DNA of 64,000 bases from Lacibacter sp. H407 (GTDB lineage: Bacteria; Bacteroidota; Bacteroidia; Chitinophagales; Chitinophagaceae). This document shows positions 45,898 through 53,515 of this stretch, piece by piece. The stretch lies in assembly GCF_037892605.1 (NCBI RefSeq), contig NZ_JBBKTU010000002.1, positions 124,001-188,000 on the forward strand, in the 5' to 3' direction. Below the pieces are notes generated by a model that did not search any database, was not told the origin of the DNA, and saw only the letters and a list, made by a program, of their open reading frames with translations. How positions within the stretch are numbered: the first letter of the stretch is position 1; each line of letters opens with the position of its first letter. Position numbers and translations under genes: made by a program.

Positions 45898-48822
45898 TTA
45901 GTTCAACGCATCAAACAATACTTCCACCGGGTGTAATGCTTTTTTACCGGTACCGTCTTTCACCTGGTGGCGACAACTCGTACCCGGTGCTGCAATGATG
46001 GTATCATCAGCTGCATTACGCACAGCAGGGAAGAGTACCAGTTCACCGATCTTCATCGAGAGTTCATAATGTTCTTCTTCGTAACCAAATGAACCCGCCA
46101 TGCCGCAACAACCGGAAGGAATGGTTTCTACTTTATAATTTTCGGGGAACGATAATATTTTCACGGTTGCTGCTGTGCCCGCCAATGCTTTTTGCTGACA
46201 ATGACCATGTAGTTTAATTTTCTTTTCAGCAGAAGTGAATTGCTCTTTGCTGATGTTGCCTTTATCAATTTCGCTTGCAATAAATTCATCGATCATCAAA
46301 ACATTCGCTGCAAGCTGTTTGGCTTTCTCAAAATTCTCATCTGTTGCTAAGTCAATGTATTCATCTCTGAATGTAAGAATGGCAGATGGTTCAATACCGA
46401 TCAATGGCGTATCTGCTGAAATGATCGGATGTAGCAATTCAATATTCTTATTCGCAATTTCTTTTCCTTTACGAATTAATCCCTTCGATAACCAGGAACG
46501 GCCGCTTTCAATATGTTCAGGTATCACTACTTCGTAACCAAGCTTATTTAATAACTCAACAGCTTTAATACCGATCTGTGTATCGTTGTAATTCGTAAAC
46601 TCATCGCAAAATAAATACACTCGCTTCTTGCCACTTGTGCCTTGTGCCTTGTTCCTTGTGCCTTGTTTCTTCCACCACTTTTCCAGTGTCGTGCTATACA
46701 TCGTCGGCATTGAACGCTTTGTTGCAAAGCCCGATACTTTTTTAACCAATGAACTGATCGCACTGTTGGTCATGACAAAATTGTACAGCGATGGTGCAAT
46801 GGCGCCAAGCTTTGATGAATTGCTAAAGTTGGCAATCAACTTTGAACGGAACGGCACACCATTCGCATCATAGTAATGCTGCATGAACTCTGCTTTCAGT
46901 TTTGCAACATCAACATTACTTGGACATTCAGACTTACAGCCCTTGCAACTCAAACAGAGATCCATCACTTCATAAATTTCTTTATGATCGAAACGGTTTG
47001 CTTTGGTTGAGTTGGTTAAAAACTCACGGAGTATATTGGCTCTTGCTCTTGTGGTTTCTTTTTCGTTACGTGTTGCCATGAACGAAGGGCACATCGTTCC
47101 GCCTGATAAATGTGTCTTACGGCAATCACCACTGCCATTACATTGTTCTGCGTGTTGCAGAATATCCTGGTTATGAAAACGGAACACTGTTTTAAATGCA
47201 GGTGTTTGCTGACCGGGTACATACCGCAGCATAGTATCCATCGGCGGTGTATCAACAATTTTATTGGGGTTGAAAATGTTTTCAGGGTCCCATGTTTTCT
47301 TCACGTCTTTCAACAACTGGTAATTTTTTTCACCCACCATTTGCTTGATGAACTCACCACGTAAACGTCCATCGCCATGTTCACCACTCAAAGAACCTTT
47401 GTATTTTTTCACCAGTGTAGCGATCTCTTCTGCAATTACACGGAAGAGACGGTTGCCTTCTTCTGTTTTTAAATTAATGATGGGTCGTAAATGAATTTCA
47501 CCTGAACCTGCATGTGCATAATGCACCGAATACAGATTATGTTGTTTCAGGATCACATTAAAGTCACGAATAAAATCAGGCAGATCATTTACATCAACAG
47601 CAGTGTCTTCAATAACCGGCACTGCTTTTTCATCGCCGGGTAAATTACTCAGCAAACCAAGACCTGCTTTACGCAGTGTCCAAATCTTTTTACTGTCTTC
47701 GCCAAACAATAACGGAAAATGATAACCAAGATCTGCGGCACGCATTTCTGCTTCTACCTGTATTGCTGTTGTAATAATTTCTTCTCTTGTTTCACGTGCA
47801 AATTCAATCACTAATATTGCACCGGGATCGCCCTGTACAAAGAAGCGGTTCTTCATTTGCTCCTTGTTCTCTTTCGTGCATTCGAGAATATAATGATCAA
47901 TTAATTCACTTGCGCCGGGATTATATTTTAAACCGATCAGGTTTGCACGTAATGCTTCATCAACAGAATTAAAATGTACACATAACAAACCGATCTCTTT
48001 CGGCGGCATCGGTACAACATTTAATTTTATCTCGGTTATCAATGCCAATGTGCCTTCTGAACCTGCAATCAGTTTACAGAAATTAAAATCTTCTTCACCT
48101 GCAGTAAATGGAGCTGTTTCTAACAACAGATCAATGGCATAACCGGTGTTTCTGCGTTCCACCGTTTTCTTCGGAAATTCTTTTCGTATCTCTACCTGGT
48201 TGTCGTAGTTGCTCAACATGCTGCGCAAAGAACGATAGATGTTTGCTTCCAATCCTTCGCCTTCACACTTGGCATGAAACTCGTCGATGTTTAATGCTTT
48301 AAATGTTGTTTCGCTTCCATCGCTCAGCAAACAATCAACTTCCAGCAAATGCTCTCTCGTGCTTCGATATAACACAGAATTACTACCACAGGAATTATTA
48401 CCTACCATACCACCGATCATTGCACGGTTGGCAGTTGATGTTTCAGGGCCAAAGAATAAACCATGCGGTTTCAGAAACATGTTCAATTCATCACGGATAA
48501 CACCGGGTTGCACTCGCACCCAATGCTCCTCTTTGTTCAGTTCAAGAATCTTGGTGAAGTATTTCGATACATCCACGATAATACCGTTGCCCACAACTTG
48601 TCCGGCAAGTGATGTACCTGCTGTACGTGGAATAAGCGATGTCTTGTTGGTATGCGCAAAAGTGATGAGCTTTTTAAGATCGTCTTTTGTTTTGGGAATG
48701 GCAACAGCCAATGGTAGTTCACGGTATGCCGACGCATCGGTGGCATAGAGGGTACGCATGGTGGTATCGAAATAAAATTCTCCTTCGAGTTGCTGGGCCA
48801 GTTGTTGTAATCGTTCGTTCAT
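45898..48822 (-). CDS. FAD-linked dehydrogenase with Fe-S and CCG domains (YdiJ / D-2-hydroxyacid type)
   Basis: A 974-residue protein from Met at 48822 (MNERLQQLAQQLEG); the longer frame adds an unlikely nine residues. The N-terminal FAD-binding domain has IPRTAGTSLAGQVVGNGIIV and MIGGMVGNNSCGSNSV; the FAD-oxidase C-terminal domain follows, with SGEIHLRP and LSGEHGDGRLRGEF. Two ferredoxin-like clusters are seen: CNGSGDCRK to MCPSF (about 557-577) and CLSCKGCKSECPS (about 622). The C-terminal CCG domain has SGCCGMAGSFG (about 905). This is the GlcD-GlpC fusion layout of YdiJ, which oxidises D-2-hydroxyglutarate or D-lactate-like acids and passes electrons to the quinone pool. The inter-domain linker near residue 724 contains a heptanucleotide repeat. 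Confidence 0.9.
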   Translation of the reverse strand: MNERLQQLAQQLEGEFYFDTTMRTLYATDASAYRELPLAVAIPKTKDDLKKLITFAHTNKTSLIPRTAGTSLAGQVVGNGIIVDVSKYFTKILELNKEEHWVRVQPGVIRDELNMFLKPHGLFFGPETSTANRAMIGGMVGNNSCGSNSVLYRSTREHLLEVDCLLSDGSETTFKALNIDEFHAKCEGEGLEANIYRSLRSMLSNYDNQVEIRKEFPKKTVERRNTGYAIDLLLETAPFTAGEEDFNFCKLIAGSEGTLALITEIKLNVVPMPPKEIGLLCVHFNSVDEALRANLIGLKYNPGASELIDHYILECTKENKEQMKNRFFVQGDPGAILVIEFARETREEIITTAIQVEAEMRAADLGYHFPLLFGEDSKKIWTLRKAGLGLLSNLPGDEKAVPVIEDTAVDVNDLPDFIRDFNVILKQHNLYSVHYAHAGSGEIHLRPIINLKTEEGNRLFRVIAEEIATLVKKYKGSLSGEHGDGRLRGEFIKQMVGEKNYQLLKDVKKTWDPENIFNPNKIVDTPPMDTMLRYVPGQQTPAFKTVFRFHNQDILQHAEQCNGSGDCRKTHLSGGTMCPSFMATRNEKETTRARANILREFLTNSTKANRFDHKEIYEVMDLCLSCKGCKSECPSNVDVAKLKAEFMQHYYDANGVPFRSKLIANFSNSSKLGAIAPSLYNFVMTNSAISSLVKKVSGFATKRSMPTMYSTTLEKWWKKQGTRNKAQGTSGKKRVYLFCDEFTNYNDTQIGIKAVELLNKLGYEVVIPEHIESGRSWLSKGLIRKGKEIANKNIELLHPIISADTPLIGIEPSAILTFRDEYIDLATDENFEKAKQLAANVLMIDEFIASEIDKGNISKEQFTSAEKKIKLHGHCQQKALAGTAATVKILSFPENYKVETIPSGCCGMAGSFGYEEEHYELSMKIGELVLFPAVRNAADDTIIAAPGTSCRHQVKDGTGKKALHPVEVLFDALN
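46634..46668 (-). repeat. Five tandem heptanucleotides inside the FAD/Fe-S dehydrogenase gene
   Basis: On the plus strand the units read CTTGTGC, CTTGTGC, CTTGTTC, CTTGTGC, CTTGTTT (35 bp). They encode part of a Gln/Gly/Thr/Lys/Ala linker (KQGTRNKAQGTSGKK) between the ferredoxin and CCG domains. Since seven is not a multiple of three, loss or gain of one unit would shift the frame. Confidence 0.85.
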
Positions 48823-48846
48823 GTTTGCTGCTGCAGTTGGGCGGCC

Positions 48847-48854
48847 CAAATTTA
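48847..48854 (-). promoter_or_regulatory. -7 element before the FAD/Fe-S dehydrogenase
   Basis: TAAATTTG on the minus strand is an exact match to TAnnTTTG, 24 bp before the chosen start codon, supporting the start at 48822. No convincing TTTG occurs at the usual 19-21 bp upstream, so the call stays tentative. Confidence 0.35.
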
Positions 48855-48922
48855 CGTGGTTTGAAACTTGCGGGTGTTAGTTGTGGAAGGGGAGTGTGGG
48901 AATGATTGCGGAATTAACGGAC

Positions 48923-48938
48923 TGAATATTAATATTCA
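48923..48938. promoter_or_regulatory. Perfect 16-bp palindrome upstream of the dehydrogenase
   Basis: TGAATATTAATATTCA is a perfect inverted repeat centred about 108 bp before the dehydrogenase start. It may be an operator, though AT-rich palindromes also occur by chance. Confidence 0.35.
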
Positions 48939-48984
48939 CCGTGATTTTAAATCAGAACAAATTTCGTTCTTTAATAACGGCATA

Positions 48985-49021
48985 CCCCTTGCCGGAGATT
49001 CGCCTTAGAATAAGGGGCATT
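48985..49021 (-). terminator. Possible terminator of the small lipoprotein gene
   Basis: ATACCCCTT near 48985 and AAGGGGCAT near 49013-49021 form an 8-9 bp stem with one mismatch and a loop of about 20 bases, 18 bp after the stop of the gene at 49039. There is no long T-run. Confidence 0.4.
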
Positions 49022-49038
49022 TCAACAAGTGTGTTTTA

Positions 49039-49560
49039 TCAACTTACGAAACTGAAGAGAACCTTTATTAGTATCCATTTACCATTTTCATATTTGTAAA
49101 GTCTGAGTGATTGCTCTGCACAAAGGCTTCCGCAGTACTTGTCATAATAAAGAATACAATGTTTCTTGTCTTTTGTAAAGTAAGGGAATGAAAATTTATA
49201 GTGGATAGGTACCCAGGCAGTTCTTTTGTTGAATGAAGTAATGTAAGAATTACTTACAATTCTGGCACTGTCAAACATTGAATTTGCCCAAATAGTAGCG
49301 GGAGTTTGTTCAATCTGGTTAGCTATAAAATCAATGTCGCTACTTGATAATGCCTTTTGATAGGATGCTGTTTGAACAAATAAATTTCTCCATTTTACTT
49401 GTACAGTGTCCACAAGCAAGAAACTTTCTTTTGTCAAAATGCTGTCGTCGATTTGCGAAAAAAAGGACTTGATTTGGGTCGTGTCAGGTTGATATGTATT
49501 TACCCATTGGTTGCAGGAAACAAGAATTGTTAATGCAAAACCAGAAATAAGTCGTGTCAT
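49039..49560 (-). CDS. Hypothetical lipoprotein (173 aa)
   Basis: A 173-residue protein with a lipoprotein signal (FALTILVSC, lipidated Cys16). The remainder is a mixed alpha/beta domain with aromatic residues and a C-terminal hairpin-like segment KHCILYYDKYCGSLCAEQ containing two Cys, then LYKYENGKWILIKVLFSFVS. I recognise no family. It stands alone between the dehydrogenase and the ECF region, transcribed toward the dehydrogenase. A TATTTTTG sequence (minus strand, complement of 49577-49584) exactly matches TAnnTTTG 17 bp before the start and is a probable -7 element. Confidence 0.7.
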   Translation of the reverse strand: MTRLISGFALTILVSCNQWVNTYQPDTTQIKSFFSQIDDSILTKESFLLVDTVQVKWRNLFVQTASYQKALSSSDIDFIANQIEQTPATIWANSMFDSARIVSNSYITSFNKRTAWVPIHYKFSFPYFTKDKKHCILYYDKYCGSLCAEQSLRLYKYENGKWILIKVLFSFVS

Positions 49561-49757
49561 ACTGAAATGTAATCTTCAAAAATAGTGATTCAGATAGGAT
49601 TGGAATATATAAAGTGTGCTGCCTCATTTCCCTCAAACCAACTATTTGTTAAAATTCCGTTAACGCCCCGTTTTCTACCCAACCCTTTTGTGCCCGTGTG
49701 GGGTATCTCTATCAAACGCCACAAAAACGGCATTTATAAACCTTATAATCAAAGAAT

Positions 49758-51308
49758 ATGAAACAGACATTTCGCAGCGTGTTCACGCTTTTTTTCGCAA
49801 GCCTTTTTATCCTCGTTTCCTGTAAGAAACCTGTAGAACCCAATCAACCCGGTGGTGGTGATCCCGGTCCAATACCCGGTCTTTCGCACAAGTATCGTAT
49901 CACGGCCGATGCATTGCCCGGTTTGCCGAATCAGCCAATGGCCAACCTGTTTGCAAAGTTCGATGTAGTGAACGCACAGGATGAGCTGGTGGTAAACAAT
50001 AAACTGGCAGCCATCAGCTTCAACGGAAAATTTACAACCGAAGAAATGGAACTGCCCGCAGGTACGTACCGCATCAGCAAACTCATGATCGTATCGGGCA
50101 CCGGTAATGTATTATATGCAGTGCCTATAACCAATTCGCCCAAAGCAACACAGGTTAATAGACCATTGGCTTATCCGATGGTATTGCCGGCTGCTACTTC
50201 GTTGGTTGTTGCCGCTGATTTTCTGAAAATTGAAGCAACCGACAAAGCCATCGATTTTGGTTATGCTGCAAGTGAATTTGGTAACAGCAACACACCCGAA
50301 GAAACAGAACTCAGCATCAAAATGCGTACACGCATAAAGGTGGGCGATATCCTGTACGACAGTATACAGTCTTCGTTGGTGTACCGCACATTTGATGCTG
50401 CCAATGGATTGAAGAGTGTAAAATTTATCAGTCTTGCTCCCGGTACCAACACAGTGACTTTGGATAAGCAGGCGGCACATCATGAATTTATTGTGCAGAA
50501 ATGGGGCGGTACTTACACCAAACGTTATGCAAAAGAAGAATTGAAAAAAGATATTGTGTACGAATTTGGTGAAGAAAAAGAAGCGAAAAAACTGAAGTCG
50601 GAGATCACGGCACGTTGGGATGGCAACATGTATAAAGCTGAATCGAAGAACAACTATATCTACGATGGAAAAGGTCGTCTTACTAAAGTTGAGTTTATGC
50701 AGAAGCGTGCAACAGATGGTACCCCCTTTGTTGCCAGAACAGAAAATCTGGAATACACAGATGGACGAGTAGAAAAAATCAGCATCTATAACGAAGGCAA
50801 TGTGTTTGCAGGTACAAGAAGCATCCGTTACAATGCAGCCGGCAAGATTAACCACATTACAGAAGATATGCTCAACGTAAGCAAAACAGAAGTAGACATT
50901 GCACATCATGGTGCAAACGGTGATGGATTTGATGAAGTAACTTTCGATTTCAGTTATTCACACACTTCACTTACCATGAACTATTATCAGCGCTGGAGAC
51001 ATGGCAACCTGTTTTCTGATAACAGCAGAACCAGCAACCAGGATACGGAGACCGGCAGTTACCAACATGATAACGGCATCAATCCTTATGTACACATGAA
51101 CTGGCCCGATCTGTTTTTAAGCAACAGCTCAAAAAACAATCTCAACTGGCAGGCACGTACTTACTATGGTAGCTATCCAGTAAATGTTGCCTACAGTTTC
51201 GAATATAAGTATGATAGCGAAGGTTATCCTGTGGAGTTGATCCGCCGTTACAAATCGTATATCACCGGACAACATTTGTTTACAACAAAGACCATTTACA
51301 ACTATTGA
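49758..51308 (+). CDS. Hypothetical lipoprotein with YD-repeat-like C-terminal half
   Basis: A 516-residue lipoprotein (lipobox LVSC, lipidated Cys22) followed by a Pro/Gly-rich linker (KPVEPNQPGGGDPGP). Residues about 45-270 look like two Ig-like beta domains, one with MELPAGTYRISKLMIV. From about 300 there are YD/RHS-like strand repeats such as YDGKGRLTKVEF, YTDGRVEKISIY and YNAAGKINHI, and the end KYDSEGYPVELIRRYKS fits the same pattern. These resemble the short RHS-like repeats of DUF4595-type surface proteins. No function is assigned. It is followed by another lipoprotein gene after 41 bp. Confidence 0.75.
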   Translation: MKQTFRSVFTLFFASLFILVSCKKPVEPNQPGGGDPGPIPGLSHKYRITADALPGLPNQPMANLFAKFDVVNAQDELVVNNKLAAISFNGKFTTEEMELPAGTYRISKLMIVSGTGNVLYAVPITNSPKATQVNRPLAYPMVLPAATSLVVAADFLKIEATDKAIDFGYAASEFGNSNTPEETELSIKMRTRIKVGDILYDSIQSSLVYRTFDAANGLKSVKFISLAPGTNTVTLDKQAAHHEFIVQKWGGTYTKRYAKEELKKDIVYEFGEEKEAKKLKSEITARWDGNMYKAESKNNYIYDGKGRLTKVEFMQKRATDGTPFVARTENLEYTDGRVEKISIYNEGNVFAGTRSIRYNAAGKINHITEDMLNVSKTEVDIAHHGANGDGFDEVTFDFSYSHTSLTMNYYQRWRHGNLFSDNSRTSNQDTETGSYQHDNGINPYVHMNWPDLFLSNSSKNNLNWQARTYYGSYPVNVAYSFEYKYDSEGYPVELIRRYKSYITGQHLFTTKTIYNY

Positions 51309-51349
51309 TAAAATATCATTTCTTATTACTTTCATAAACGAATAAAACC

Positions 51350-52201
51350 ATGTTACAGAAATTATCACTCATAGCCCTGCTGTTTTTAGTGTCCTGCACA
51401 GCAGCCAAGGTATCGGTTCCTGCGAGCTTCAGCTCGCAGGCAACCAAAATGCAGGTGAAAGGATTGAATGGATGGATGATCAATCAGAAATTAAGTTTCG
51501 GCGAATTTTCTACTTCAGCAGTTAAGCGTGGTTGGGATTTCAGCAGTTCATTTCAGTATACAAAGTTCAGTCTCGATCCGCAAACCATGTTGTTGCGTGT
51601 GCTCAACATTGATACTGATGTACGCAACCTGAAGCAACGCAACAAATTTCAATACACGATCCAGGATGGCAATTTAGTAGCCGAAGTATTTGCAACTGAA
51701 AAGTTCAGTGAAAATCAATTGGTTTATAAAAGTAACAATCCTTTTCTCGGACAGGTGAATGCAACACAGCGTTATGAATATGCATTTACTGCCGCTGTTC
51801 TCCCACTCATGGCAAAAGAAAACGACCCATGGTCGGTTGTGTTGATGAATAAGTATGATGCAAAGAGAGATACTGCACGCCGCATCTTTGATCGTCCGTA
51901 TGTGGAAGAAGAAGGCTATGCTACCAATGGAAAAGAAAATATTGCTATCCGTCCGTTGCGTCTGGAGCAAGTAACAACGAAGAGTGGGAAAGAAACCAAA
52001 GTAGTTGGCGGACCAATGCTCACCGGTTATGAATTACGTTGGGATGATGGGGTAGTAGCTATTATTGATATACTCGACAACAGTATTTGGTTCGCAAATA
52101 ATTTAGATGCAAGAGACAAACTTATTTTATCATCCGTTTCATCGGCCATCCTGTTAAAACGTATGCAGGATGTTGAAAAAGATAAAGACAATAATTTCTA
52201 A
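51350..52201 (+). CDS. Hypothetical lipoprotein (283 aa) with a repeat in its linker
   Basis: A 283-residue lipoprotein (LVSC, lipidated Cys16). The mature part has beta-rich segments such as FSTSAVKRGWDFSSSF and a region YVEEEGYATNGKENIAIRPL; I recognise no family. Directly after the lipobox the DNA contains a perfect hairpin (51419-51440) read in frame as part of PASFSSQAT, so the linker seems to have been made by a mobile extragenic repeat. The stop at 52201 lies 8 bp before the GTG start of the sigma-factor gene, suggesting co-transcription and possibly a role in the same response. Confidence 0.75.
   Translation: MLQKLSLIALLFLVSCTAAKVSVPASFSSQATKMQVKGLNGWMINQKLSFGEFSTSAVKRGWDFSSSFQYTKFSLDPQTMLLRVLNIDTDVRNLKQRNKFQYTIQDGNLVAEVFATEKFSENQLVYKSNNPFLGQVNATQRYEYAFTAAVLPLMAKENDPWSVVLMNKYDAKRDTARRIFDRPYVEEEGYATNGKENIAIRPLRLEQVTTKSGKETKVVGGPMLTGYELRWDDGVVAIIDILDNSIWFANNLDARDKLILSSVSSAILLKRMQDVEKDKDNNF
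51419..51440. repeat. Hairpin repeat inside a lipoprotein gene
   Basis: CCTGCGAGC (51419-51427) and GCTCGCAGG (51432-51440) flank a TTCA loop, a 9-bp perfect stem extendable by GTT/AAC with a one-base bulge. It is far more GC-rich than its surroundings and resembles intergenic hairpin repeats of Bacteroidota (from memory). Confidence 0.7.
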
Positions 52202-52209
52202 GAACGGAA

Positions 52210-52752
52210 GTGATTGCAGAAGCACTCGATATTGATCAGTTGGTGGAAGATTGCAAAGGCAATAGCCGCAGGGCACAGGAACAGTTGTACCGGCAGTTCT
52301 ATAACTATGCTATGACCATTGCCCTGCGTTACTCCCGTGATGAAGCCGATGCTGCTGATATCATGAGTCATGCATTTGTGAAGATCTTTAAAAGCATGCA
52401 CACGTTCGATAAAACAAAAGGCGCATTGCAAACATGGATCAAACGGATTGTGATGAACGAGGGGCTCGATCACCTGAAAACAAGAGAACGTTTCAGTAAA
52501 GACATGGAACTGGAAACGGTGGAAGAACCCCAGATCAGTAACAATGTGTTGGAACGGATGGGTGCTGATGAAATTATGAAACTCATTCATCAATTACCAC
52601 CTGCCACTCATGCCGTGTTTGTGTTGTATGCAGTGGAAGGCTATAATCACCGGGAAGTAGCCGAGAAACTAAACATCAGTGAGGGTACATCGAAATGGCA
52701 CCTGAGCGAAGCCCGGAAAACATTACAACAACAACTCAGTCGCATAACATAG
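52210..52752 (+). CDS. ECF-type RNA polymerase sigma factor
   Basis: A 180-residue sigma-70-family protein. Region 2 (about 18-85) has AQEQLYRQFYNYAMTIALRY and AADIMSHAFVKIFKSMHTF, followed by LQTWIKRIVMNEGLDHL; region 4 (about 120-178) has LPPATHAVFVLYAVEGYNHR and VAEKLNISEGTSKWHLSEAR. There is no region 3. I use the GTG at 52210, because the next ATG (about codon 35) would remove part of region 2. It is preceded by a lipoprotein gene (8-bp gap) and followed after 3 bp by a membrane protein that is its likely anti-sigma factor. Confidence 0.93.
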   Translation: MIAEALDIDQLVEDCKGNSRRAQEQLYRQFYNYAMTIALRYSRDEADAADIMSHAFVKIFKSMHTFDKTKGALQTWIKRIVMNEGLDHLKTRERFSKDMELETVEEPQISNNVLERMGADEIMKLIHQLPPATHAVFVLYAVEGYNHREVAEKLNISEGTSKWHLSEARKTLQQQLSRIT

Positions 52753-52755
52753 CGG

Positions 52756-53364
52756 ATGAATCAAAAAGCAACATACGAATTAACCATTACCGAAAAGTTG
52801 GAACAGCTAACGGCACCGGATATGGTGGATGCTATCTGGGCACGTATCGAAGCACAACTCGATATTGATTTGCCGACAGATGATGGTCCAACCAATCCAC
52901 CTGCGCCAACGAGTGGTCCACGTACATGGCTCAACCGTGGATTCATCATTGCTGCTGTTGCTATTGTACTCATTTATTTATTCAACAACCGTAAACAAAC
53001 AACAACTTCTAACGATCAACCAAACATTACTGCACCTGTAACAACACCCAACAATAACGATAACCCCGTGCGTAACAATTCGCCGGGTACAAACAATACA
53101 ATTGCGCCGCAGAATAATTCATCTGCACCAATCAACTCATCGGCTGTACTGCCTGCTGATAGCTCTGCTCCTGTAACGGGGCCTGTGCTACTACAACCCG
53201 ACAGTAATGCTGTGCAGACAAATGCACCTCCCGTTATAACTCCGCCGTTGGTTACGCCGCAAAAAAATATAAGTCCTGATTCAACCAAGAAGAGCAGAGG
53301 TGTAAAAGGTATTACAGATAGTGATTATAAAATTGTACCGAAGAAGGATAGTAGTAAGAGTTGA
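52756..53364 (+). CDS. Probable anti-sigma factor, single-pass membrane protein
   Basis: A 202-residue protein three bases behind the sigma gene. The N-terminal 55 residues (LTITEKLEQLTAPDMVDAIWARIEA) are helical and would lie in the cytoplasm; one membrane helix (about 61-77, GFIIAAVAIVLIYLF) follows, then a low-complexity Asn/Thr/Pro/Ser-rich periplasmic tail (about 85-180) and a basic C-terminus. Topology and position fit an anti-sigma factor whose cytoplasmic domain holds the sigma factor, but no zinc anti-sigma motif (HxxxCxxC) is present, so the role is inferred. The low-complexity tail may span peptidoglycan. Confidence 0.7.
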   Translation: MNQKATYELTITEKLEQLTAPDMVDAIWARIEAQLDIDLPTDDGPTNPPAPTSGPRTWLNRGFIIAAVAIVLIYLFNNRKQTTTSNDQPNITAPVTTPNNNDNPVRNNSPGTNNTIAPQNNSSAPINSSAVLPADSSAPVTGPVLLQPDSNAVQTNAPPVITPPLVTPQKNISPDSTKKSRGVKGITDSDYKIVPKKDSSKS

Positions 53365-53382
53365 TGAATCAAATGATTTTTT

Positions 53383-53512
53383 GTTGAACAGATCCTTCGT
53401 TCCTCAGGATGACAGGAAGATTTGGCTTAGTACTGAAGATGAGCTGTTGTACGCTGCTCAACAAAGCTGTCTTTCCGACGAAGGAGGAATCTGTTGGGCA
53501 AGATCACCCGTA
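53383..53512. repeat. Extragenic inverted-repeat element
   Basis: The left end AACAGATCCTTCGTTCCTC (53387-53405) and the right end GACGAAGGAGGAATCTGTT (53477-53495) are imperfect inverted copies, enclosing GGATGACAGG and a CTGTCTTTCC. It fills the gap between the anti-sigma gene and the convergent acylase gene, and might also act as terminator. From memory this is a common dispersed repeat in Bacteroidota. Confidence 0.7.
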
Positions 53513-53515
53513 ACA

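Noticed and set aside
48287-48748. 153-codon plus-strand frame
   Set aside because: Antisense to the FAD-binding domain of the dehydrogenase, whose motifs are conserved on the other strand.
50112-50909. 265-codon open frame on the minus strand, Cys- and Phe-rich
   Set aside because: It is antisense to the well-supported lipoprotein gene at 49758-51308; its composition is that of a reverse-strand shadow, with no motifs or start context.
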